DNA of 19,550 nt, taken from NCBI GenBank assembly GCA_025924435.1, contig JAICIL010000046.1:1-19550 (forward strand). Direction: 5' to 3'. The DNA is from Chloroflexia bacterium. Its GTDB lineage: Bacteria > Chloroflexota > Chloroflexia > Thermomicrobiales > JALYUS01. Made by a program: the position numbers and the translations under genes. Below are positions 1 through 6,084 of the stretch, in pieces; the stretch's first letter is position 1, and the number at the start of each line of letters is the position of its first letter. The notes under the pieces were generated by a model. It saw only the letters and a list, made by a program, of their open reading frames with translations, had not been told where the DNA came from and ran no database searches.

Positions 1-21
1 ACCCGCTTTTTCCTCCCCGCC

Positions 22-50
22 TTGACGCCCGCCGCCGGAACCGTTACGAT
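22..50 (+). promoter_or_regulatory. Promoter of the tRNA-Arg gene
   Basis: A -35 hexamer TTGACG (22-27) and a -10 hexamer TACGAT (45-50) are separated by exactly 17 nt. The predicted transcription start falls around 57-60, almost at the first base of the mature tRNA, so the 5' leader would be very short. This is the spacing expected of a housekeeping sigma-70-type promoter. Seen directly; activity is inferred. Confidence 0.7.
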
Positions 51-59
51 ACCGTCAAT

Positions 60-135
60 GCGCGGGTAGCTCAGTGGATAGAGCGTCTGCCTCCGGAGCA
101 GAAGGCCGTGGGTTCGAGCCCCTCCCCGCGTACCA
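60..135 (+). tRNA. tRNA-Arg, anticodon CCG
   Basis: A full cloverleaf folds by eye. The acceptor stem is 60-66 with 125-131 (first pair G-U). The D-arm is 69-84 with the GG pair in the loop. The anticodon stem is 86-90 with 98-102, loop CTCCGGA, anticodon CCG at 93-95, which reads CGG (Arg). The variable loop has 5 nt, the T-loop is TTCGAGC (113-119), the discriminator is A132 and CCA is encoded at 133-135. A20 and C35, the classical arginine identity elements, are both present. The T-stem has one T-T mismatch (109 with 123, tRNA positions 50 and 64). No integrase gene lies next to it, so use as a phage attachment site is not supported. Confidence 0.95.
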
Positions 136-289
136 CCTCTTTCCTCACACAGCAAGCAAACGGGAAGCGCCAAAGGATTGACATGTCGGGCGGCGCTGAA
201 CCGCCAGGCGGCGTGCGGGTGGCGAGAGCGGTCCGTGCTCGGCCCGCCCGCTGCATGCCACGGCAAGGAGTGTTGCCAACCGTCGCCAC

Positions 290-318
290 TTGCCGCGCCC
301 GTGCGGCTATCGTACGCT
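290..318 (+). promoter_or_regulatory. Possible promoter of the ABM-like gene
   Basis: TTGCCG (290-295) and TACGCT (313-318) are 17 nt apart and lie about 50 nt before the start codon at 368. The -10 element resembles the TACGAT of the tRNA promoter. The match to consensus is only moderate. The rest of the 136-367 gap shows no gene. Confidence 0.3.
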
Positions 319-367
319 GCCACCTCCGGCGGTGTGCGGTCATCGTGTTCATCGGAGGAGGCGGAAA

Positions 368-976
368 ATGTATGCACGGGTCAGCCGGGTCACCTTGCAT
401 CCCGGCAGCATCGCCGACGCGATGGCGGTGCTGCGCGATCACGGCCTCGCCGTGCTGAAACAGGCGCACGGCTTCACGGGCGGGCTTTGGCTCCATGACC
501 CGCAGACCGAGCGCGGCCTCCAATTCATCTTCTGGGAGAGCGAGGCAGACTCCGAGCGGATGGCGCGCGCGGGTGCCGGCGCGGAGACGCGGCGGATGCT
601 GGAGCCGCTGATGGCGGAGATGAGTCCGCCGCAGACCTTCGAGGCGCCACACTGGGAGCGTGTCGCCGGAGCCGCGATGCCGAGCCATGCCGCAGTCGTC
701 GTGCCGCCGCCCATCCCCGGCACGGAGGATGAGGCGATGGCAGCCTGGCGGGAGGTGGTGCTGCCCGCGCTCGCGCGGCAGGAAGGATACGCGGGGTCGG
801 GGGTGTTCGTGGACCGGGCGGCGGAGCAGGTGATGGACATCAGCCTGTGGGCGTCGGAAACGGCGCTGCGGGCGGCGATGGATGGCGCCGAGATACAGGA
901 TGCGGGGCGGCGGATGGCCCGATTCCTGGCCGGGGAGCCGACCGCGCATCAATACCGGGTGGAGCATGTCGAGTAG
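368..976 (+). CDS. Antibiotic biosynthesis monooxygenase (ABM)-like protein with two repeated domains
   Basis: The product has 202 residues, about twice a single ABM domain. Two halves can be seen, each with the ferredoxin-like pattern of the dimeric alpha-beta barrel fold. The first begins MYARVSRVTLHPG and runs to about residue 90; it has a GFTGGLWL strand and ends with the QFIFWESEADSERM turn. The second, about 105-200, has the matching GYAGSGVFVDRAAEQVMDIS and LWASETALRAAM segments. Such proteins range from heme-degrading or quinol monooxygenases to enzymes of unknown substrate, and no catalytic residue can be assigned here. The start at 368 was chosen because GGAGGAGG (354-361) sits 6 nt upstream and the domain begins at this Met; a longer reading frame upstream adds only Arg/Pro-rich sequence. 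The product is probably cytosolic. The family call is fairly sure, the reaction unknown. Confidence 0.8.
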   Translation: MYARVSRVTLHPGSIADAMAVLRDHGLAVLKQAHGFTGGLWLHDPQTERGLQFIFWESEADSERMARAGAGAETRRMLEPLMAEMSPPQTFEAPHWERVAGAAMPSHAAVVVPPPIPGTEDEAMAAWREVVLPALARQEGYAGSGVFVDRAAEQVMDISLWASETALRAAMDGAEIQDAGRRMARFLAGEPTAHQYRVEHVE

Positions 977-1192
977 CCATCGCGGCGGACGGCACAGACG
1001 GCGAGGGGAGTGCAGGCGATGAACCTTTCCATCACGGCGATGCGGGGCTACCGGGCGAGGCGGCATCCGCCGCGCGTGGGCGGCATGCGCTTGTGCTGGC
1101 CGACGTGGAGTAGCGGGCATAGTGCCCGACGCCGGGACACCGCATGGCGACTGTGGCCCCCCTCGAAGGCGGGCGCCGCGCTTGGGCGGCGT

Positions 1193-1690
1193 ATGCTCCC
1201 CGGCTTGCTCTTTGTGTGCGCGATGTCGCTGCCCGCCTTGTTGGCTCCTGCCGTGGATGCGCGGGTCGTCTCCGCGTTCACCATGGAGACCGGCGCGACG
1301 CGCGGTAGCGGCTCCGTCGCGGATGTGAACGGGGCGGTCGTATCCACCGGGTTGCCCGTGGCCCCCGATGACGGCACGGAGATGACCTTTGCGCTCAAGC
1401 CGAGGCTGGGCGGCGTTAACACGGTCGCATATGCCTCATTCCCGGCAGCCGGCGGTCGGGCGGTGAACGGATCGTTCAACTTCACCGTCGCCCCCGGAGG
1501 AGCGAGTGGGACCGGCGCGGCGACATCATCGGGCAAGGGCGGCGGCACGCCGTGGGCATTGCTGGTGGCCGTTCTCGCCGCTGTCGCCGCCTTCATCGTC
1601 GGTGGATTCTTCATCGCCGTGCGGTCGCGGCGCGAATATCTCGACATGGAGGCGCGGAAAGCGGCACGGCCGTCGGATGAGGACCGCTGA
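1193..1690 (+). CDS. Membrane-anchored protein with a degenerate CopC-like domain
   Basis: With this start the product has 165 residues. Residues 1-23 form a hydrophobic signal segment ending APAVDA. Residues about 37-99 align by eye with the last two thirds of a CopC/YobA domain: a DxxGAVVSTG strand, APDDGTEMTFAL, a G-x-x-T-x-x-Y strand and the closing GRAVNGSFNFTV, which corresponds to the family's DGHPVxGSFxFxV. A Gly/Ser linker (101-119), one transmembrane helix (120-143) and a basic cytosolic tail follow. CopC proteins bind copper in the periplasm through an N-terminal His and further His residues. Here the first third of the domain is absent and the C-terminal His is Arg89, so classical copper binding is unlikely. 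The start is uncertain: GTG 1010, ATG 1019, ATG 1085 or ATG 1193 are all in frame, and the Arg-Arg just before 1193 would suit a signal peptide n-region. The gene lies upstream of the DUF1326-DUF2182 pair, which fits a metal theme. Confidence 0.6.
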   Translation: MLPGLLFVCAMSLPALLAPAVDARVVSAFTMETGATRGSGSVADVNGAVVSTGLPVAPDDGTEMTFALKPRLGGVNTVAYASFPAAGGRAVNGSFNFTVAPGGASGTGAATSSGKGGGTPWALLVAVLAAVAAFIVGGFFIAVRSRREYLDMEARKAARPSDEDR

Positions 1691-1745
1691 AACGCCGGCC
1701 GGCAAGCGCCTCCGGTGGGCCGGGAAAACGGGCCGTCGTCCCTGC

Positions 1746-1773
1746 TTGACACCGGCGCGCGGATCGCCATAAT
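1746..1773 (+). promoter_or_regulatory. Strong promoter of the DUF1326-DUF2182 operon
   Basis: A perfect -35 TTGACA (1746-1751) and a -10 CATAAT (1768-1773, five of six consensus bases) are separated by 16 nt. Transcription would start near 1780, giving a leader of about 130 nt before the start codon at 1911. It is one of the best consensus promoters in the window. Confidence 0.7.
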
Positions 1774-1910
1774 GCAATGAGTATCGTCAGGCAACCAACC
1801 CGTGGCGCGGCACACCGGCGTGATTGCGCCCGCCGACAGGCAGCGGTCGGATTCCGGGAGCGATGTCGGGTCGCTCGCCGATCTTCGTAGCCGGTAGTCA
1901 GGAGGGCATC

Positions 1911-2546
1911 ATGGCAGCGACCGCACCGACCGCGACTTGGCACGCTCGCGGCGACTACTTCGAGACGTGCAACTGCGATTACCTCTGTCCGTGCATCTAC
2001 ACCAACGCCGCCGCCCCGCCCACCAAAGGGCGTTGCGACTTCGCCCTCGTCTTCCACATCAACGAGGGCGAGTACCAAGGCACGCGCCTGGACGGCCTCA
2101 CCTTCGCCGCCATCGGTTACACCCCCGGCGCGATGGGCGAGGGCAACGGCGGGGTCGGCGTCGTCATAGACGAGCGCGCCGATCAGGCACAGCAGGACGC
2201 GCTGACCGCCATCGCCAGCGGGCAGGCGGGCGGCCCGATGGCGAACTTTGCCCCGCTCCTCCCCACCTTCCTTGGCGTCGAGCGCAAGCCGATCCACTTC
2301 ACCAAGGACGGCTCCTCCTGCTCCGTCTCCATCCCCGGCATCCTCGACCAGGCGGCAGCGGGCGTGCCGAGCCCGGTCAAACCGGGGGAACTGCTCGCCG
2401 TGGATAACACGCTGCACCCCGCCAATGCGCGGCTGGGGCTGGCGAAGGCGCTTCGCAGCCATGTCAGCGTTTTCGGCCTCAAGTGGGACGATGAGAGCGG
2501 CACGAACAACGGCCACATCGCCCCCTTCGATTGGCACGGCGCGTAG
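1911..2546 (+). CDS. DUF1326 domain-containing protein
   Basis: The 211-residue product has the DUF1326 signature near its N-terminus: GDYFETCNCDYLCPC, with Cys20, Cys22, Cys26 and Cys28. This Cys-rich knot is the family hallmark and a plausible metal or redox site. The rest contains the family's G-V-V-I-D region, the FAPLLPTFLGVERKPIHF segment and a C-terminal SHVSVFGLKWDD strand. Biochemical function is not established for the family; genes of this kind often sit beside DUF2182 membrane proteins, as here. The start at 1911 is supported by AGGAGGG (1900-1906), 4 nt upstream; an in-frame upstream extension lacks domain similarity. No signal peptide is visible, so it is probably cytosolic. The DUF2182 gene follows after 10 nt, so co-translation is likely. 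Confidence 0.88.
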   Translation: MAATAPTATWHARGDYFETCNCDYLCPCIYTNAAAPPTKGRCDFALVFHINEGEYQGTRLDGLTFAAIGYTPGAMGEGNGGVGVVIDERADQAQQDALTAIASGQAGGPMANFAPLLPTFLGVERKPIHFTKDGSSCSVSIPGILDQAAAGVPSPVKPGELLAVDNTLHPANARLGLAKALRSHVSVFGLKWDDESGTNNGHIAPFDWHGA

Positions 2547-2556
2547 GAGCGGAGCG

Positions 2557-3327
2557 ATGGAGACGATTGGCGCCTATCCGCTGCCGCGCGAGCGCAATCT
2601 GATTATCGGCGCATTGCTCGCGCTCGCCGCCGCCGCCTGGGGAGTGCTCATCTGGCAGTCCGCGCGCATGGGCGGCGGCGCGATGGGGCTGACGATGGGG
2701 ATGGGCGCGCCGCTCTTCGTCGCCATCTGGGTGGCGATGATGGTGGCGATGATGTTCCCGACCGCCGCCCCGATGATCCTGATGTTCGGGCGCGTCTCCG
2801 CGGGCAAGCGACGGCGCGATCAGGCCTTCGTGCCGACGTGGGTCTTCGTCGGCGCGTATCTGGTGGTCTGGGCGCTCTTCGGCGTGCTCGCGTACGGCCT
2901 CGCCGTCGGGGCCGAGCGATTGGCGGATCGGTCAATGTGGCTGATGGACCACGCCGCCGGCATCGGCGGTGGAATCCTGGTGGCGGCCGGGTTGTATCAA
3001 CTCTCGCCCCTCAAATCGCTCTGCCTGACGAAGTGCCGCTCGCCCTTCCACTTCGTCCTCAATTCGTGGCGCGACGGGTACGGGGGCGCATTCCGCATGG
3101 GGGTGGAGCACGGCGTCTACTGCCTCGGCTGTTGCTGGCTGCTCTTCGTCATCCTCTTCCCGTTGGGCGTGATGAATGTCGCGGCGATGGCGCTCGTCAC
3201 GGTGTTGATCTTCGCGGAGAAGTCGCTGCCACGCGGCCGGCAGATCGGCATGGCGGCCGCGGCGGCGCTGATCGTGTACGGGGCGCTGGTGATCTTCGTG
3301 CCGGGCGCGCTGCCGACGATGATGTAA
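2557..3327 (+). CDS. DUF2182 predicted metal-binding integral membrane protein
   Basis: The product has 256 residues and about six or seven transmembrane helices. The DUF2182 hallmarks are clear: the Met-rich helix AMMVAMMFPTAAPMI (60-74), the loop SPLKSLCLTKCRSP (150-163, Cys156 and Cys160) and GVEHGVYCLGCCW (182-194, His185, Cys189, Cys192, Cys193), followed by MNVAAMALVTVLIFAEK. The Cys, His and Met residues at membrane faces suggest metal handling; this is the usual prediction and is unproven. The start at 2557 follows the DUF1326 stop by 10 nt, with a GGAGCGGAG sequence covering the junction. The pair very likely acts together, perhaps with the CopC-like anchor protein upstream. Confidence 0.88.
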   Translation: METIGAYPLPRERNLIIGALLALAAAAWGVLIWQSARMGGGAMGLTMGMGAPLFVAIWVAMMVAMMFPTAAPMILMFGRVSAGKRRRDQAFVPTWVFVGAYLVVWALFGVLAYGLAVGAERLADRSMWLMDHAAGIGGGILVAAGLYQLSPLKSLCLTKCRSPFHFVLNSWRDGYGGAFRMGVEHGVYCLGCCWLLFVILFPLGVMNVAAMALVTVLIFAEKSLPRGRQIGMAAAAALIVYGALVIFVPGALPTMM

Positions 3328-3394
3328 CGGGTAGCGCCGGGCGCATTATCCGGCGCCGCGCGGCCCCGGCACGCAACGCAAGGGAGGCCAAACC

Positions 3395-3685
3395 ATGTTG
3401 TGGTATTGCGCGTACACCTGGCATCACGGCACGACCCGCGAGCGGGTGCGGGAACGGATTCTCCAGCAGCATGAGGCGGGCACCAATCCATCGAGCAAGA
3501 TTCGGGGCTGGTACGACATGGTCGGCGGGGGCGCGGGCTTCCTGCTCGTGGAGACCGATAATCCGCAGGAGGTCAACGACTTCCTCATGCCGTATATGGA
3601 CCTGATGGCGTGGGATGTGCGGGCGGTGAACGCGCTCGAATACGACCAGGCCATCGAGCGGTTCCGGCAGGCATCGGGGCGGTAG
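3395..3685 (+). CDS. DUF3303 family small protein
   Basis: A 96-residue soluble protein with an alpha-beta barrel pattern: a first strand MLWYCAYTW, then the pattern I-R-G-W-Y-D-M-V-G-G-G-A-G-F-L-L-V-E-T-D-N, typical of DUF3303, and a closing segment LMAWDVRAVNALE. The function of the family is unknown; it resembles stress-responsive dimeric barrels. The start has a good Shine-Dalgarno (AAGGGAGG, 3380-3387) 7 nt upstream. It lies 67 nt after the DUF2182 gene with no clear promoter or terminator between, so read-through from the operon promoter at 1746 is likely. Confidence 0.8.
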   Translation: MLWYCAYTWHHGTTRERVRERILQQHEAGTNPSSKIRGWYDMVGGGAGFLLVETDNPQEVNDFLMPYMDLMAWDVRAVNALEYDQAIERFRQASGR

Positions 3686-3712
3686 CCGCACGGAACGCGA
3701 CGGTTGTCCCCG

Positions 3713-3952
3713 TCACATCAGGTCTACGGGTGCGAAATCGCCCCGCACGATCGCGCGCAGTTCGGCGACGATCCGCGCGGTCGCACCGGCGTGCCATCGG
3801 CATGCGCCGATGCCGATAGCTGCCGGCTCAGGGGTGCTGATCGGCGCACCCGCCGCCGATGCGAGCGCGCCCCCGGCGGTGGCTGGATCGGCTATCGCAT
3901 CGGGGAAGTCGTCGCCAATGACCGGCCCGGATGATCCGTCGGCAGTCTCCAT
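3713..3952 (-). CDS. Doubtful small ORF downstream of the HTH regulator
   Basis: The 3686-4008 gap holds no convincing gene. The best candidate is this 79-residue reading frame, which begins METADGSSGPVIGDDF and ends in a helical stretch ARIVAELRAIVRGDFAPVDLM. Support: a GGGAGG sequence lies 5 nt before its ATG at 3952, it follows the HTH gene in the same direction, and the frame extends upstream to a TTG overlapping the HTH stop codon. Against it: the middle is a low-complexity Ala/Gly/Pro run typical of chance frames in GC-rich DNA, and I recognise no domain. It could be the partner of the HTH protein or may not be expressed. Confidence 0.25.
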   Translation of the reverse strand: METADGSSGPVIGDDFPDAIADPATAGGALASAAGAPISTPEPAAIGIGACRWHAGATARIVAELRAIVRGDFAPVDLM

Positions 3953-4008
3953 CCCGCCCTCCCGCACGATGCATCGCGCCATACAATCTCCCATCGGCCC
4001 GTGCGCGC

Positions 4009-4584
4009 TCAATCATCATCCGCCGCCTCACTCGCCAGCCGGTCCGGGTACAGGAGGGCATCCTGCTCTTCCTCCATCCGGGCGGCGTTACCTTGGAGTC
4101 GCGCGATCTCGGAGCGTAGCAGGAAGAACCGGGCGCTGGCGCCGTCGCGCACGGACTCGATCACGCCCGTCGCCATCCAGCGATAGATCGTCGGGCGGGC
4201 GACGCCCAGATATTCGGCGGCGGCCCCGATGCTTATCAGGTCGTCCGGGGCGGCGCATCGCCACTTCGCCTGCGCGAGCATCCTGCCGAGCGGCTCGTCC
4301 CAGAAGGGCTGCGCGATGTCGTACGACTCGGCGCCGATCGGGAAGAGGAGGAGATCGAGGACGGCGCGTGCGGACTCGGAGACGGCGCGGAAGTCGGCAC
4401 GCTCCTCGCCGCGGGCGACGCGCGCCAGCCAGCGCAGATTCTGGCCGACCGGCCCGTCGCGTAGCGCGTCGAGGGAGGAGATGGCATCCGGCGTCGGGCC
4501 GTAAAGGGAGCGGCGGAAGCGGTGGACCTGACTGTAGATGAGTTGGAGCGTCTCATCAATTGCTCGGTCGTAGTCGGTTGCCAT
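4009..4584 (-). CDS. Excisionase/MerR-like helix-turn-helix DNA-binding protein
   Basis: The product has 191 residues. The C-terminal part (about 115-163) is a winged helix-turn-helix of the excisionase/DNA-binding type: DDLISIGAAAEYLGVARPTI and YRWMATGVIESVRDGASARF, with the following strand and SEIARLQ. The N-terminal 110 residues (LIYSQVHRFRR, GQNLRWLARVARGEERADF, ARAVLDLLLFPI) are mostly helical and unrecognised; they may be a sensor or oligomerisation domain. The start at 4584 was chosen because it lies just downstream of a good promoter and operator (4612-4659); a longer frame would run through that promoter. It is transcribed away from the SRAP gene. Its role is probably a local repressor that controls itself. 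Antitoxin is an alternative, but no toxin is evident. Confidence 0.72.
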   Translation of the reverse strand: MATDYDRAIDETLQLIYSQVHRFRRSLYGPTPDAISSLDALRDGPVGQNLRWLARVARGEERADFRAVSESARAVLDLLLFPIGAESYDIAQPFWDEPLGRMLAQAKWRCAAPDDLISIGAAAEYLGVARPTIYRWMATGVIESVRDGASARFFLLRSEIARLQGNAARMEEEQDALLYPDRLASEAADDD

Positions 4585-4611
4585 ATCGCCGCCTATCCGC
4601 GTCGCCAGTCC

Positions 4612-4637
4612 GTACAGACACCCTGTACATACAGTAC
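4612..4637 (-). promoter_or_regulatory. Probable autoregulatory operator of the HTH gene
   Basis: A perfect inverted repeat GTACAG (4612-4617), 5 nt, CTGTAC (4623-4628) is followed at once by an overlapping second one, TGTA-CA-TACA (4624-4633), and a third GTAC at 4634-4637. The cluster covers the predicted -10 element and transcription start of the HTH gene, a position from which a bound dimer would block RNA polymerase. Confidence 0.6.
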
Positions 4638-4659
4638 GCGCCGATTGCCACGATGTCAA
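4631..4659 (-). promoter_or_regulatory. Promoter of the HTH regulator gene
   Basis: Read on the minus strand, a perfect -35 TTGACA (4659-4654) is followed by 17 nt and a -10 TACTGT (4636-4631). Transcription would start near 4624, about 40 nt before the start codon at 4584. Confidence 0.65.
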
Positions 4660-4733
4660 GAACCGCGCGGATTCGCGCGCATCCACATCCCCGGTGGCGA
4701 CGATAATGTGTGGTGCCTTGCGCGGCTCGCACC

Positions 4734-4762
4734 TCCACAAACCAGCACATTTGTGCTATACT
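4734..4762 (+). promoter_or_regulatory. Promoter of the SRAP gene
   Basis: A -10 TATACT (4757-4762, five of six consensus bases) is preceded at 17 nt by TCCACA (4734-4739, four of six). Transcription would start near 4769, 29 nt before the start codon. The spacer holds a perfect palindrome, annotated separately. Confidence 0.55.
4744..4757 (+). promoter_or_regulatory. LexA-like palindrome in the SRAP promoter
   Basis: AGCACA-TT-TGTGCT is a perfect 14-bp palindrome lying between the -35 and -10 elements of the SRAP promoter. Its core ACATTTGT equals that of Gram-positive/actinobacterial SOS boxes of the CGAAC-N4-GTTCG type, and 10 of 14 positions agree with CGAACATTTGTTCG. Position and target gene suit a LexA operator; the protein that binds is inferred. 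Confidence 0.45.
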
Positions 4763-4797
4763 TCGGGCAGTCGAATGGGAGCAAGGAGGAGACGAAG

Positions 4798-5463
4798 ATG
4801 TGCGGCAGATACGCGATTGTGCTGGCCGGTGACGGCGCCCTCCAACGCCGTTTCTCGCTCGAAGAGCTGCTCGATGATCCCGCCTCCCGCTACAACGTCG
4901 CCCCGACCCAGACGCTGCCGGTGATCGTGCGCAACAGCCCGAACCGCGTGGAGATGATGCGCTGGGGCCTCATCCCCTCGTGGGCGAAGGATGCCGCGAT
5001 CGGCAGCCGGATGATCAACGCCCGCGCCGAGACCGTGGCCGAGAAGCCCGCCTTCCGCAGGCCGCTCCGCAGCCAGCGCTGCCTCGTGCCCGCGTCGGGC
5101 TTCTTCGAGTGGAAGCGCGAGGGCGACGGGAAGACGCCGCACTTCATCCATCTGCCGGACGAGCCGCTCTTCGCCTTCGCCGGGCTGTACGACACCTGGC
5201 GCGACGCGGACGGTCAGGTGGTGCGGTCGTACACGATCCTCACGACCGGGCCGAACGCGGTGATGGCCCCGATCCACAACCGGATGCCGGTCATCCTACG
5301 GCGCGAGGACGAGGACGACTGGCTCGACCCGGAGAACACCGAACCGAAACATCTGCTGCCGCTGCTGCGCCCCTATCCGGCGCGCGCAATGGCGGCATAC
5401 CCGGTCTCCCGGATGGTGAACAGCCCGGCGAACGACACGCCGACGATCCTCGCACGCGCCTGA
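4798..5463 (+). CDS. yedK: SOS response-associated peptidase family protein (SRAP, YedK/HMCES type)
   Basis: The 221-residue product starts MCGRY, so Cys2 becomes the N-terminal catalytic residue after Met removal. In the family this Cys forms a covalent thiazolidine crosslink with abasic sites in single-stranded DNA, protecting them during replication. The other active-site residues are in place: Asn74 in INARAET, Glu104 in SGFFEWKR and His160 in APIHNRMPVIL, close to N75, E105 and H160 of E. coli YedK. Length and motif order are normal and the gene looks intact. The start at 4798 is fixed by the obligatory MCG and by AAGGAGGA (4783-4790), 7 nt upstream. The product acts in the cytosol on DNA. 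A LexA-like palindrome in its promoter suggests damage induction. Confidence 0.95.
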   Translation: MCGRYAIVLAGDGALQRRFSLEELLDDPASRYNVAPTQTLPVIVRNSPNRVEMMRWGLIPSWAKDAAIGSRMINARAETVAEKPAFRRPLRSQRCLVPASGFFEWKREGDGKTPHFIHLPDEPLFAFAGLYDTWRDADGQVVRSYTILTTGPNAVMAPIHNRMPVILRREDEDDWLDPENTEPKHLLPLLRPYPARAMAAYPVSRMVNSPANDTPTILARA

Positions 5464-5602
5464 CACGGTCGGCGACCTTCGAATCGCGTCGTTGCGCCCG
5501 TCGTGCCCGACCGCGATAATTCGCCGATCGGTTGGGACGTGTATGAGCGAGGACCGATCGGTGAAACGGGATATGGCCCGGTATGCGGCGATGGAGGTCT
5601 CG

Positions 5603-6022
5603 ATGGCGGAGATGGCGGTGAAGCAGCGCGATGCCTTCCTCGGCGCGGCACGGATCGGCATGCTCTCCATGCTGACCGCCGCCGGCGCGCCGGCGGCGGT
5701 GCCGATCTGGTACGAGTGGGACGGCGAGCGGGCGCGCATGTTCACGGCCCGCGACGCCGCCAAGGTGGCGCGCATCCGCCGCGACGGGCGCGTCTGCCTG
5801 ACGGTGGCCGAGCCGACCGGGGTGCCGGAGGCGTGGGTCTCCATCGAGGGGAGGGCATGGATCGAGGAGGGGACGGGATTCGCGCTGGCGAAGCGGCTCG
5901 CACCCCGGTACTACGCTCCCGAGAAGGCGGCGCGCACGCTTGCGGAGTGGGGGCGCACCGCCGAGGAATGGGTGACGGTCGTTGTCGAGCCTACCCGCAT
6001 CCGTTCGTCGGCGCCGGAGTGA
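5603..6022 (+). CDS. Pyridoxamine 5'-phosphate oxidase (PPOX) family, FMN/F420-binding split-barrel protein
   Basis: With this start the product has 139 residues. It shows the split-barrel order of the PPOX superfamily: GMLSMLTAAGAPAAVPIWYEWDG (first strands and conserved W-Y), ARMFTARDAAKVARIRRDGR (the strand, K and basic helix that bind cofactor phosphate), VCLTVAEP and a late VSIEGRAWIEE strand. Members reduce or oxidise substrates with FMN or F420; the cofactor cannot be told from this sequence. The start at 5603 was chosen because GGAGG (5593-5597) lies 5 nt upstream. An alternative ATG at 5543 would add 20 residues but lacks a good ribosome site. It lies downstream of the SRAP gene in the same direction and convergent to the LLM oxidoreductase. 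Confidence 0.82.
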   Translation: MAEMAVKQRDAFLGAARIGMLSMLTAAGAPAAVPIWYEWDGERARMFTARDAAKVARIRRDGRVCLTVAEPTGVPEAWVSIEGRAWIEEGTGFALAKRLAPRYYAPEKAARTLAEWGRTAEEWVTVVVEPTRIRSSAPE

Positions 6023-6084
6023 ACAGAGATCGTCGCGCGTCGCGGCCTTGATCCTCCTTCCGCCCGGCTGGATGCGCTGATCGG

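Noticed and set aside
1..12. T-rich stretch at the left edge as a terminator of an upstream gene
   Set aside because: Its possible stem is outside the window, so it cannot be judged.
189..205. GGCGG-N7-CCGCC hairpin after the tRNA as a terminator
   Set aside because: The stem is short and no run of T follows; similar hairpins arise often by chance in this base composition.
60..367. tRNA 3' end as an integration site for a mobile element
   Set aside because: No integrase, no repeat of the tRNA 3' end and no phage-like genes were seen in the window.
1782..1830. GGCAACC (1790-1796) followed by GTGGCGCGGCAC in the leader of the DUF1326 operon, resembling the core of a SAM-type riboswitch
   Set aside because: The flanking P1 and P2 stems could not be drawn and the downstream genes have no link to methionine metabolism.
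3704..3934. Plus-strand 76-residue frame in the gap after the DUF3303 gene
   Set aside because: No ribosome site, Arg-rich chance composition, and it lies antisense to the slightly better minus-strand candidate.
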